DNA of 24,720 nt from CAYSRM01 sp964475205 (GTDB taxonomy: Bacteria; Verrucomicrobiota; Kiritimatiellia; UBA8416; CAYSRM01): NCBI GenBank assembly GCA_964475205.1, contig CAYYVQ010000044.1, positions 1 to 24,720 on the forward strand, given 5' to 3'. Shown one piece after another: positions 1 to 6,811 of the stretch. The position numbers and the translations under genes are program-made. The notes below the pieces were generated by a model that was given only the letters and a program-made list of their open reading frames with translations, searched no databases and was not told the origin of the DNA. How positions within the stretch are numbered: position 1 is the stretch's first letter; the number at the start of each line of letters is the position of its first letter.

Positions 1-54
1 TTTCTTTGTCTCAAAATTAATCAAAATTTATCGTTGACCTTTTCCTGGTACTCT

Positions 55-94
55 GGCCCCAATGCCTTAATTATTAACGCCAGGCCCCAATGCC
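55..94. repeat. 12-bp direct repeat, two copies
   Basis: The 12-mer GGCCCCAATGCC occurs at 55-66 and again at 83-94, 28 bp apart, just downstream of the lipoprotein gene. No coding sequence is visible in 1-106. Its role is unknown and it may be chance or a remnant of a short tandem array. Confidence 0.35.
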
Positions 95-106
95 CCAAGA
101 CCCATC

Positions 107-742
107 CTAATCCCATTTAGAAGGATCTCCCCAAAAGGAATGAATTTGTTTGGCATTCTCGTATTCAATTTTTTCCCACGCTTCTCTCTGTTTTGCAATG
201 TATTCTGGTGTATAAACGATCATCAAATCATGCAATTTTCTGGCAAAATCTACATTTCTGCCAAACAGCTGAACTCTTTGACCATCGACATCAAAAGTGG
301 CAGTCAACTCAGCACAGCAGCTCATTAGCGATGTGCGAAACAATACATTGGAGGCGGCACCCATCCAACGCTGACGACTAAGGTGGCCGCATAATAGGGC
401 GCTAAAATTGGTTGAAGTGTTTGCTGAGAGAGCTTCATAGAGGGTGGCAAGCTCATCAGAATTGGTAATCGCAAGAATAGTCTGGGACTCCTGCGTTCCG
501 TATCTGTCCTTTTTCTCAAACCTGTAGATCTCAACTCTATCGATTTTACTCAATTGAACCGGTGGAAACTGATGCAAGAACTGTTGACATTTTGATCTCG
601 CGAGGTTATTTGCGAGCGTAACGGGAAACAATTGCGACTCGTTTTTTCGCAGAGTACAACTGACAGCAAGAAACAGCCCCAAAACAAAACACAATAAAGT
701 AGGCTTCAACTTTAGATAAACATCCAAATTCAAGATTTTCAC
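107..742 (-). CDS. predicted lipoprotein of unknown function
   Basis: The 211-residue protein begins with a charged N-region and a hydrophobic stretch at about residues 13-28, ending in a lipobox-like LAVSC with Cys29. It is probably lipidated and held on the outer face of a membrane. The rest is soluble, has several cysteines (two adjacent near residue 142) and ends with Trp-rich, polar sequence. I recognise no domain. The start is GTG at 742, preceded by AGGGA with a 6-nt spacer. It lies 21 bp downstream of the RHS-core gene on the same strand, so it is probably co-transcribed with it. Genes directly after RHS tips are often immunity proteins for the RHS toxin. That role is inference from position only, and an unrelated orphan lipoprotein is equally possible. 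Confidence 0.6.
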   Translation of the reverse strand: MKILNLDVYLKLKPTLLCFVLGLFLAVSCTLRKNESQLFPVTLANNLARSKCQQFLHQFPPVQLSKIDRVEIYRFEKKDRYGTQESQTILAITNSDELATLYEALSANTSTNFSALLCGHLSRQRWMGAASNVLFRTSLMSCCAELTATFDVDGQRVQLFGRNVDFARKLHDLMIVYTPEYIAKQREAWEKIEYENAKQIHSFWGDPSKWD

Positions 743-763
743 ATCTATTCCCTGATCCGAAGT

Positions 764-1840
764 CTAATTACCGGGTTCATACCATGACCATGACCACTGT
801 TCTGAATCCCCATGGCTACAATCGAAAATTTGTGTTTCTCCACAGACGTTGCGTCCAATGACGCCCTCGCCAAGCAAGTCATTAATATGAGCATCAACAA
901 CAGTGTGAACCTTGTCGGGATCGTCTTTATCCGGCTGGCACTCAAAAAAGACATAAACCTTGGAAACACAACAAGGTGGGCGGCAGAGCTTGCGTGCTTC
1001 TGCTTCGATTGCGTCCTTTCCCTGATTCCAAACGGCTTCGTTATTCTCATTACCAAGAGTTTCATTTATCTCAGGAAACCCTGGCACCTTGAAATCCCCC
1101 ACTTCGTCAGACAGATTGGCATTAAAACACGAATAGGGTACAATTCGGTCACACCTAGCATTCAAAATCTCAGACCATGCCTCAACCTGATCTTTTACCC
1201 AACCATAACCATCGTCACCCGGCAGATTATGTCCAATGAAGAAATAGATACGAGCCTCTCGATGTCCAACAGCAATTATGAGACCCAAAGCATCTGTAGA
1301 TGAAAGTGGCCCATTCTGCAAGAAAACATATAATGGCAATAAGGTCTGTTGTTTCAGAGCACTTTTTTCTGACCACTTCATGTTAGAAGTGTAGTGTTGA
1401 AAGAATGCACGCTCCCCCAACGGATCCCTACTCACCCACCGCCCCAGTTCCGGGCTGTAATATCTGTAGCCGTAATAGTACACCTTGGAATCGGCATAGG
1501 TGGCCTTGTCGGTCGATCTGGATTCGCATGGATGAAGACCGCAGATGTTGTCGTAGTTGTAGGGGGAACTACTTTTGCCCGTATTTATTGAGGAATTGCC
1601 GGGGTCGTAGGCGTAGTAGGTGCAGTTTGTGGCGCCGGTTGTGCTGGAGAAGGTGCAGCATGTGGGGTCGTAGTCATAGGTCAGCGGAGTCGTAAGTGTA
1701 GTCAGGTCATAGGTGATGGTTTCGTTTTGCGCGCAAAGGTACATAAGGATATTGGCCGGCAGGTAAGGGAGCGTTATGCCTGTGTCAGGCAGCAGCCAGG
1801 TTTTTTCACTGAGATGAATCATTTTTTTACCAACGTGCAA
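764..1840 (-). CDS. RHS repeat-associated core protein, N-terminally short, with a variable C-terminal tip
   Basis: Residues about 121-143 carry the classic RHS core ending (YYYGYRYYSPELGRW, then SRDPLGE), followed after an unusual insert of about 25 residues by LYVFLQNGP and a DALGL close. Complete RHS proteins are usually well over 1000 residues with many YD repeats. This one has only about 120 residues before the core, so it is a short form or the 3' end of a decayed gene. The C-terminal 170 residues after DALGL are non-repetitive and rich in Cys, Asp and Trp, as expected of a variable toxin tip, but I recognise no toxin fold. The long frame opens with TTG at 1840. The ATG at 1822 (residue 7) is the more likely start, although its ribosome binding site is poor. 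The lipoprotein at 107-742 follows and could be its partner. Confidence 0.6.
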   Translation of the reverse strand: MHVGKKMIHLSEKTWLLPDTGITLPYLPANILMYLCAQNETITYDLTTLTTPLTYDYDPTCCTFSSTTGATNCTYYAYDPGNSSINTGKSSSPYNYDNICGLHPCESRSTDKATYADSKVYYYGYRYYSPELGRWVSRDPLGERAFFQHYTSNMKWSEKSALKQQTLLPLYVFLQNGPLSSTDALGLIIAVGHREARIYFFIGHNLPGDDGYGWVKDQVEAWSEILNARCDRIVPYSCFNANLSDEVGDFKVPGFPEINETLGNENNEAVWNQGKDAIEAEARKLCRPPCCVSKVYVFFECQPDKDDPDKVHTVVDAHINDLLGEGVIGRNVCGETQIFDCSHGDSEQWSWSWYEPGN

Positions 1841-2133
1841 TGATAACTTCAGGTAATACAGTACCGGAGTTTCTCAAGCTTTGCCAGTTTTAATTTGGCG
1901 GCATTGAACATTGCCGGAGTTGTTGGCGGTAGGTCAGGATGAACGCATTAAAGCAAAAAGCTATTTTCTCGTTTCTCGGCCTGACCCTGTCGCCTCCAGG
2001 CGGTAAGCCACGCCCGGCGGCGTGTAAAGACGGAGATACCCGCAGAGGTTCTGGAGAGCCTGATGAAGGCTATTCGCTCCGCAGAACCTCAAGGCTAAGA
2101 TTGTTATTCACAGTCTGACCCTGGCGCCGGAAG
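1841..2133. other. non-coding stretch with a structured segment and a direct repeat
   Basis: No convincing gene is visible. GAGGTTCTG (2045-2053) pairs perfectly with CAGAACCTC (2082-2090), enclosing a smaller AGCC/GGCT hairpin. CTGACCCTGTCGCC at 1981-1994 recurs as CTGACCCTGGCGCC at 2115-2128, with 13 of 14 bases identical. The stretch sits between the start of the RHS gene and an IS21 relic, so it may be scrambled transposon flank. A structured RNA is possible but not supported further. Confidence 0.35.
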
Positions 2134-2343
2134 GGCGCTGATCTACTGTTTCAGGTAATAAGCCACAGATATGAGCAAGGTTCGATTATCCTGACAACAA
2201 ACAAGAAGTTCAAAAAGTGGCCGGAGATCTTTGATAACGACAGCACTCTTACCTCTGCAGTGCTTGACAGGCTTCTCCATCACGCTGACTCTGTGCTCAT
2301 AGAGGGGGACAGCTATAGGATGAAAGATAGAATCGAAGTATAA
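2134..2343 (+). pseudogene. istB: IS21-type istB (transposition helper ATPase), 3' fragment
   Basis: The plus-strand frame ending at the TAA at 2341 reads like the C-terminus of the IS21 helper ATPase IstB. It contains a GADLLFQVISHRYEQGS segment, then an I-L-T-T-N-K sensor-like segment, then LDRLLHHADSVLIEGDSYR. Only about 65 of roughly 250 residues remain. The Walker A and Walker B parts are absent and no istA lies upstream, so this is a dead relic. Tandem 16-bp repeats of the kind found at IS21 ends follow at 2397-2437. The match is from family memory, not alignment. The 5' limit is approximate. Confidence 0.8.
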
Positions 2344-2396
2344 GGGTATCGTCGATGAAAAACACCACAATGCGGGTGCGGGGTCAATTTGGCCCC

Positions 2397-2437
2397 ACAT
2401 TTTCAAACCGGCTAAATGGCTACATTTTCACACCGGC
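2397..2437. repeat. tandem 16-bp repeats, probable IS21-type terminal repeats
   Basis: ACATTTTCAAACCGGC (2397-2412) and ACATTTTCACACCGGC (2422-2437) differ at one base and are spaced 25 bp apart. They lie about 55 bp after the istB relic. Multiple short repeats at the ends are typical of IS21 elements. Their sequence differs from the repeats at the right edge of the window (24594-24639), so the two elements are distinct. Confidence 0.55.
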
Positions 2438-2727
2438 CATGACACACAGTGAACATCATTCTGTCATTTCGCCCGTATCATGAGTCGAAAGGGGTTGGGA
2501 TACCGCTCACTCATCGAGCGGTAGAACCGCAGATCTGTGCATTCCTTATGAACGTGATACGGCACGGATGTTTCTCTGGTCTCGCATATGCGGGATGGTG
2601 CAGGCACGCTTGCGTGCATTGTGCAGAACCAGATGGATGACTGACCGGAATGGCATTGCCAGCCGGAACTTATTAGAATGAGAAGACCCGACGCGATCTT
2701 GAGCGAATGGTGGGGCTGACGGGTACC
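2438..2727. other. no gene seen
   Basis: Open frames here are short, have no ribosome binding site and read like random sequence. The stretch is probably IS flank or decayed DNA. Confidence 0.4.
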
Positions 2728-2794
2728 GACGTCAAGAAGAGGAAGAAAATTCCCCGTTCAGGGGAACGGGAGGAGTTTTTTGTCTCTTGACGTC
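2728..2794. terminator. nested inverted repeat, possible bidirectional terminator
   Basis: Outer arms GACGTCAAGA (2728-2737) and TCTTGACGTC (2785-2794) are perfect 10-bp complements. Inside lies CCCGTTC (2753-2759) paired with GAACGGG (2764-2770) and a 4-nt loop. On the plus strand the inner hairpin is followed by a run of six T after five bases. On the minus strand a shorter T run follows. It sits about 50 bp after the stop of the minus-strand membrane protein gene and could end its transcript. Confidence 0.45.
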
Positions 2795-2844
2795 GCCTCT
2801 GATGGATGACCCTTGCTCCCCATCTTCCCCGGTTCCCCAGATTC

Positions 2845-3036
2845 TTAACTAGGCCAAACGGTTATTAGGCCAGCAAGAAACAGAAGGCTTCCAAGCACAA
2901 TAAACATGGCGCCGAAAAAGCGAGCGGTTTCTTGCCCGGGATTAGTGTTCCAGAACCATGCAACCAACCCTACTGTCAGGAATATGATTGCAGGGAAGAG
3001 GTAAGAGTTGTATATCAGGAGTGCTATTTCTTTCAT
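2845..3036 (-). CDS. small membrane protein with two transmembrane helices
   Basis: This 63-residue protein has two hydrophobic segments, about residues 10-27 and 41-58, separated by a short polar loop (WNTNPGQETARFF). An AGAAAGG ribosome binding site lies 8 nt before the ATG at 3036. The frame stays open seven codons further upstream to 3057, but that start has no such site. Small two-helix proteins of this kind are common and unassigned. It stands alone among gene relics and could be a survivor of a larger, lost operon. The function is unknown. Confidence 0.6.
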   Translation of the reverse strand: MKEIALLIYNSYLFPAIIFLTVGLVAWFWNTNPGQETARFFGAMFIVLGSLLFLAGLITVWPS

Positions 3037-3067
3037 TAGGTTAGCCTTTCTGCACAAACGGTGTGCG

Positions 3068-3124
3068 TTATCTCAAGCTATCCAGTTTCTGTTCCAGTTT
3101 TCCAATGCGTTCCTCGGTGGTCAT
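3068..3124 (-). pseudogene. tiny frame, possible 5' remnant of a coiled-coil protein gene
   Basis: ATG at 3124 follows a purine-rich AAAGGGAAATGAA stretch and opens an 18-codon frame, MTTEERIGKLEQKLDSLR, ending in TAA. The heptad-like pattern recalls the start of many small coiled-coil proteins, with the remainder missing. It may be a leader peptide or a truncated gene. Confidence 0.25.
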
Positions 3125-3192
3125 TTCATTTCCCTTTACCTTTTTGTAATTGCTACGCATCAGGCTGTTTCAACATGTTGACAGATAGATTC

Positions 3193-3420
3193 CTAATCCG
3201 TAAGCGTCTTCTCCGCCACCACCTTTACAGCATACATCAAGGCATTAACAACGATTTTCGGTTTTGAACCGTCTTTCCCGGCGGGCACAACTGTCGGGTT
3301 TGAAGTGCCAGGTGACACAGTGAAATAAGGGAAGTGTTTGGGTAACCGCGAATTTTGTCGCGACCTCGGGGAGTCTGAAGACGAACTTCTTAAACTCCGT
3401 TTTTGGCCCGAAAATCAGCC
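3193..3420 (-). pseudogene. frameshifted coding remnant, C-terminal part
   Basis: Two minus-strand frames join into a plausible protein end. One reads FKKFVFRLPEVATKFAVTQ (about 3400-3340). The +1-shifted frame continues HFPYFTVSPGTSNPTVVPAG, then a KIVVNALMYAVKVVAEKTLTD ending at the TAG at 3195-3193. The apparent frameshift lies near 3335. The family is not recognised. An alternative is that both pieces are chance open frames. Confidence 0.3.
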
Positions 3421-3483
3421 GCTAAGCTAAGTCTGAGGCCATTAATCAGCAGTAACAGATTTACAAGCAAAGCTTTGCTGTGG

Positions 3484-4245
3484 CTAACCCGCAGGACTCT
3501 GATTATTTTCATCAATGACCTGGCTGGCAGCTTCATTAACCGCTGGTTCTTCCAGGTTGTGCTTGTAAAAAGTTGCAAAAGCTGTCGAAAGACGATTGCT
3601 ACGACTAGCTTCCTGATCATCAATATTTCGTTGTGCATCCACAAAGTCTATTCGGATAAGAGAGGAAAGAACGCGTTCCGCTTCAGATGGTTCAAGGGCT
3701 GAGACCACTGGATTGGCACTTGTTTTTTCCAAAACAAAATAATGAAGGCGAAAAAATCTTTTGAGGTTTCCTGAGCTGCTTAAAAATTTTGATAGTGTAA
3801 ATGCATCACGCGTAGCACCTTCTTTTTTAAGGGCTTTGGCTTCTTCGTATGCAGAAACAAGGCCATCAATTTCATCTTGCTTTGCGGCAAAACTTATTCT
3901 AATGCCAACTTCATCAAGATCGGATAATGTGTTGGGAAGAAGTGAAAAGATTCTTCCAAATTCAATGTCAGGATTAATTTTGAACCAAAGATCCAAATCA
4001 ATTGATGGCAGGGTCAAGTCCTCTTTATTTTTTTCGCTGCCGAAATGTTCGATTTCCTGAATTCTTGACACAGAAAAATCATGAATTCTAAAGTCGTTTC
4101 CTTTTAAAAAATACCTGAAAATTACGGTTGCTGATGTCTTACCGCTGTTGTTGGGGCCAACGAAAACGGTTTCGCCATCATCAAGGTCTATTTGCACGTC
4201 CTCCAATCGGCGAAAGTTCCTGATATGAATTTTTTTTAGCTTCAT
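3484..4245 (-). pseudogene. RecF/OLD-type AAA ATPase, truncated after the N-terminal half
   Basis: The 253-residue product starts like an AAA_15/OLD-family ATPase: MKLKKIHIRNFRRLEDVQI, then a Walker A (GPNNSGKT) at about residues 31-38, and a segment IDFVDAQRN typical of the middle of these proteins. Family members are usually 500-700 residues, with a signature motif, Walker B and often a C-terminal TOPRIM nuclease. All of these are missing, and the frame stops just after VIDENNQ, where homologues continue. The protein is therefore probably inactive. A perfect 14-bp palindrome AGCAAAGCTTTGCT lies just past the stop (3466-3479). The start at 4245 has AGGA nine nt upstream. A functional short ATPase that uses a partner's domains cannot be excluded. 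Confidence 0.65.
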
Positions 4246-4265
4246 TCAATTAATCCTAAATTATC

Positions 4266-4338
4266 CCAACGACTGAAATCACGGGACCAGTGAGGCGCGT
4301 CCGCGCGCCTTACTGGGTACCGTGGATTTCTTCGTTGG
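4266..4338. repeat. 73-nt near-perfect hairpin between two minus-strand genes
   Basis: The arms pair in order CCAACGA/TCGTTGG, GAAATC/GATTTC, CGG/CCG, CCAGT/ACTGG and AGGCGCG/CGCGCCT, with a 4-nt loop (4300-4303) and small bulges. That is 28 or more base pairs in 73 nt. It starts two nt after the stop of the DUF4276-like gene and ends about 20 nt before the next start codon. No T run flanks it, so a simple terminator is unlikely. Its placement and shape resemble an integron attC site, but the GTTRRRY/RYYYAAC boxes each miss at least one base. A non-autonomous mobile hairpin is another reading. Confidence 0.75.
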
Positions 4339-4340
4339 CA

Positions 4341-4916
4341 TCATATCTCTAAAATGTCGGCAAAAGACCTGAAGCTCTCGGAATGCACTCTTGAAACATC
4401 GAACCTAGTCTTCTTGAAGAGTTGCCACCCGTGGAATGTTTTGCGATAGGATACCGCCATGATCTTCTTCAGAATCGAGACCCCCGATCGGCCGTCGAAT
4501 TCCTCCTGTTCAGCAGTGTCTTCGATAAGCGAGGTGGACTTTAGAGCGTCAATGTCGGATACGATCCAGTTCTCAAACATGCGGTTGGGAACTGCAACAC
4601 AGATGTCTACTGCGAGTTCCTTCTCCTCAACTCCCGCGGTCAAGGCGGCGGCAAGGCTCTGCCCGAAAGCATCAGGCGTCGACTGTCGAGTCTCCAAATC
4701 GACGATACAGAGGAAGCTGTCGAACGCACCGGAGGCACCAAGCTGAATCATGGGAAGCGCTTTCGCCGCGTATCCTTCTGGGGTTACACTCTTGCCATTG
4801 CAGTCAACTTTGCGCAGGGCCGGGGAGAATCCGAAGTCCTTTTTGAACTTCTCTCGGAAGGCACGCACCTCGGTGATGCCATCGACGAGAAAGAGCTGCC
4901 GAGAGATGTCCTTCAT
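4341..4916 (-). CDS. DUF4276/TOPRIM-like protein, partner of the AAA ATPase
   Basis: The 191-residue protein has a strand-turn motif LFLVDGITE (8-16), IVDLE with Asp73, and a VPNRMFENWIVSDIDAL segment (109-125) typical of DUF4276 proteins, which have a TOPRIM-like nuclease fold. In TOPRIM proteins the first motif usually carries Glu before Gly. Here it is Asp12, a conservative but unusual change. The start overlaps the stop of the ATPase gene by 4 bp (ATGA), so the two are translated together. ATPase plus TOPRIM pairs (OLD-like, Gabija, PARIS) are antiphage systems in which the ATPase senses and the TOPRIM protein cuts. I infer the same role here. It is not the DUF4435 protein of PARIS as far as I can tell. 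Confidence 0.7.
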   Translation of the reverse strand: MKDISRQLFLVDGITEVRAFREKFKKDFGFSPALRKVDCNGKSVTPEGYAAKALPMIQLGASGAFDSFLCIVDLETRQSTPDAFGQSLAAALTAGVEEKELAVDICVAVPNRMFENWIVSDIDALKSTSLIEDTAEQEEFDGRSGVSILKKIMAVSYRKTFHGWQLFKKTRFDVSRVHSESFRSFADILEI

Positions 4917-6136
4917 TCGGGCGTCCCTCCCAGAGCTCCGCTGACATAGTGATACCCACAGCCAAAGCCGCTTGCAGAGATTGCTTCATCCACCTGTTGA
5001 GCGTTCTCCAATCTGGCGCCCTCGGTCGCTCCCGTGTCGTTGGAGCACACGATGAGTTCTGACGGCCTGATTGCGTTCAGGAGTGTTTCGGAATGTGTAG
5101 TAAGGATGCAGACAGACGCGTCAAAGAAGGATCGGAAGTACTCAACAAGACTCTGGCATGCCCATGGGTGTAGGTAGTTCTCTGGCTCTTCTATGACAAT
5201 CGTTGCCCGACGCCGTGTGTGGATCGCCGTGAGGAGAGCGATCGTCTTTATGGTACCATCGGAGAGACTACGAGCAGGACACGAGCGGTCATCCTGATCA
5301 ACGACGCTGAATGAACGAACAAGTCGATGCTCGTCAGTCTCTGGCACGATCTCTTTGTAACGCGGACAGATCTGTGTAAGGAAGCTGTTCACTTCAGAGA
5401 ATGCAGCGCCTTTCTTCCGGTGAAGAGATGCCAGAGCATTCGCCAGACGTCGGCCGTTGGGCAGGAGTGTGGATGTCTCCAAAATGTCGTTCGGCTCCTT
5501 CGCGACATGCGGATCGATGTTCAGCAACTGGAAACTGCCGATATCCTCTTGGATCTCGTAAGCGTAGTAGAAGAAGCCGACAAGCAACGAAAAGAACGAC
5601 TGCGTCGGTGACGGTCCGAAATCAAGGGTGACGGTCTTCTTCTTTCCCATACCGGGGAGATGGTACGGGCCCACTTCCTTCTTGTTGGTGACACGGATGC
5701 GAATCTCTTTCCCGCGTTCTACTTTGAAAACCGTCCGGTACCTACCGGTGGATGCCAAGTAGGAGACGCTCAGCGTTTCTCCCGTGATGGTGAGCGAATC
5801 TCCCAGTGTCAGCGTGCACTCGTAGTCATAGCGAAGTGTCCGTGTGTCATCCTCTTCCAGTCCCGCTTCGACTGTGCCAGTGCAGCCGACGACCATGGAC
5901 GGTGGATCGCGGTGTTTTGGGGCGCCACACTTCGTGAACGCCGATTCAGCCCCACCGACAGTCAGGATGTAGTCTGGGGCATCGCCGCTGACAATCGCTG
6001 ACAGTAGTCCGGCTGCCTGACATATCGTTGTCTTGCCACTACCGTTTGGGCCAATCAAGACGTTGAGGCCGGGAGTGAAGTCGGTTTCGAAATCTACGAG
6101 AGACTTGAAACCTGAAGCGTAAAGTGTGAGTAGCAT
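4913..6136 (-). CDS. ABC-type AAA ATPase (AAA_15/AAA_21), probable defence sensor
   Basis: The 407-residue protein is a complete RecF/SMC-like ATPase. Walker A GPNGSGKT is at 29-36, the signature-like LSDG at 291-294, Walker B with paired glutamates (VIEEPE) at 314-319, and a switch histidine in TTHSE at 346-350. The region between Walker A and the signature is probably a non-coil insertion of mixed strands and helices. No nuclease domain is fused to it. The nuclease-like partner is the next gene, overlapped by 4 bp. The ATG at 6136 is preceded by GAGGT. A two-part inverted repeat lies 31-82 bp upstream and probably holds the promoter or operator. The pair fits a two-component ATPase/TOPRIM defence system; its trigger is unknown. 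Confidence 0.85.
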   Translation of the reverse strand: MLLTLYASGFKSLVDFETDFTPGLNVLIGPNGSGKTTICQAAGLLSAIVSGDAPDYILTVGGAESAFTKCGAPKHRDPPSMVVGCTGTVEAGLEEDDTRTLRYDYECTLTLGDSLTITGETLSVSYLASTGRYRTVFKVERGKEIRIRVTNKKEVGPYHLPGMGKKKTVTLDFGPSPTQSFFSLLVGFFYYAYEIQEDIGSFQLLNIDPHVAKEPNDILETSTLLPNGRRLANALASLHRKKGAAFSEVNSFLTQICPRYKEIVPETDEHRLVRSFSVVDQDDRSCPARSLSDGTIKTIALLTAIHTRRRATIVIEEPENYLHPWACQSLVEYFRSFFDASVCILTTHSETLLNAIRPSELIVCSNDTGATEGARLENAQQVDEAISASGFGCGYHYVSGALGGTPE

Positions 6137-6166
6137 TACCTCGATCCCTTCTGTTTGTCTGCTATG

Positions 6167-6218
6167 TCAACCACAGTATTAACTGGCTTTATTTCGTTAA
6201 TACAACACTTGTGGTTGA
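6167..6218. promoter_or_regulatory. two-part inverted repeat upstream of the ATPase pair
   Basis: TCAACCACA (6167-6175) is the exact complement of TGTGGTTGA (6210-6218), and directly inside it GTATTAAC (6176-6183) is the complement of GTTAATAC (6196-6203). This leaves a 12-nt loop and a 6-nt asymmetric gap. On the minus strand TAATAC could act as a -10 element, with TTGTAT 18 nt upstream as a weak -35. The symmetry suggests an operator covering the promoter of the ATPase gene. It could instead act as a cruciform or terminator. Confidence 0.5.
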
Positions 6219-6296
6219 GTCTTGTTGTAGAAGTGTAGGAGCGTCTGGTGGTAGTGTAAAGCTGTTTTCGGGCGGAGCAAACAGCGTTGCCTGCTG

Positions 6297-6593
6297 CTAA
6301 GCCGCTAATCTGGCTCGGATCACTTCGTAGGGATATAGCTCGTCATCCGTGATCTCGCCCATATCCGCACGCCGCCAGACTTCCGCCAGCACAACCCGTA
6401 CAAGTGGCGCACACCTATAATCCGGATCATGGAAGCTGTCTGTATGCAACCCGGGATTCAGATAAACAACGGCACACCACACGCGCATGAAGTCAGGTTT
6501 AGCCAAGCCTTCAAGCGTATCGGGATCAATTTTCAAAACAATCTTTTCCGCCTCTTCAACGGACTCCGGTATAAATAAGCCTGATGTCATCAT
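6297..6593 (-). CDS. acidic protein of unknown function, third gene of a coupled operon
   Basis: A 98-residue acidic protein with no recognised domain. Its start overlaps the stop of the preceding gene within ATGATG, and GGGGAAG lies just upstream, so the second ATG (6590) may be the better-spaced start. The middle is hydrophobic and aromatic (VWCAVVYLNPGLH) and the C-terminus is helical. It is translated with the two upstream genes. The function is unknown. Confidence 0.6.
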   Translation of the reverse strand: MMTSGLFIPESVEEAEKIVLKIDPDTLEGLAKPDFMRVWCAVVYLNPGLHTDSFHDPDYRCAPLVRVVLAEVWRRADMGEITDDELYPYEVIRARLAA

Positions 6594-6811
6594 CTTCCCC
6601 TTTGTTTCTTTCTTTTAGCCTCGCGCGCGTGAACCGCCTTTAATGCCCGTTGGCGGCGGCCTTCGGCATCCAGCTTTGTCTGGCCGCCGGTCAGTTTGCC
6701 CAGAATGGAGGCAATCTTACTGCGCAGTGAAGGGTTGCGCTCCACTTCATGAAGGATCGATTCATCCGGGACGTCTTGCCGGTATTTACATTTCGGACAG
6801 GTAATCCTCAC
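6590..6811 (-). CDS. small basic protein with half a zinc ribbon, second gene of the operon
   Basis: The 73-residue product begins MRITCPKCKYRQ, a CxxC knuckle as found at the start of zinc-ribbon and MJ0042-type domains, but no second CxxC follows. A metal site would therefore need a dimer or a partner. The C-terminal third is strongly basic (KRKKQRGR at the end) and may bind nucleic acid. The start is GTG at 6811, overlapping the upstream stop by 4 bp (GTGA). It is linked to two acidic neighbours. The function is unknown. Confidence 0.6.
   Translation of the reverse strand: MRITCPKCKYRQDVPDESILHEVERNPSLRSKIASILGKLTGGQTKLDAEGRRQRALKAVHAREAKRKKQRGR

Noticed and set aside
1841..2133. Group II intron, retron or other named RNA in the structured segment
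   Set aside because: No reverse transcriptase nearby, and no domain V-like or other diagnostic motif was found.
2449..2640. 63-codon plus-strand frame
   Set aside because: No ribosome binding site, random-looking composition, and it sits in IS flank.
3466..3479. Regulatory role for the palindrome AGCAAAGCTTTGCT
   Set aside because: It lies after a truncated gene with no promoter context. It may be chance or a deletion scar.
4266..4338. Calling the hairpin a definite integron attC site
   Set aside because: The core boxes match the consensus only partly, no integrase is in the window and no second such site borders the neighbouring genes. It is reported as a hairpin with attC as one reading.
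4266..4338. Calling the same hairpin a rho-independent terminator
   Set aside because: No run of T follows it on either strand.
4341..6136. Calling the ATPase pair PARIS or Gabija
   Set aside because: The partner looks like DUF4276, not the DUF4435 of PARIS, and the second gene is not a UvrD-like helicase as in Gabija.
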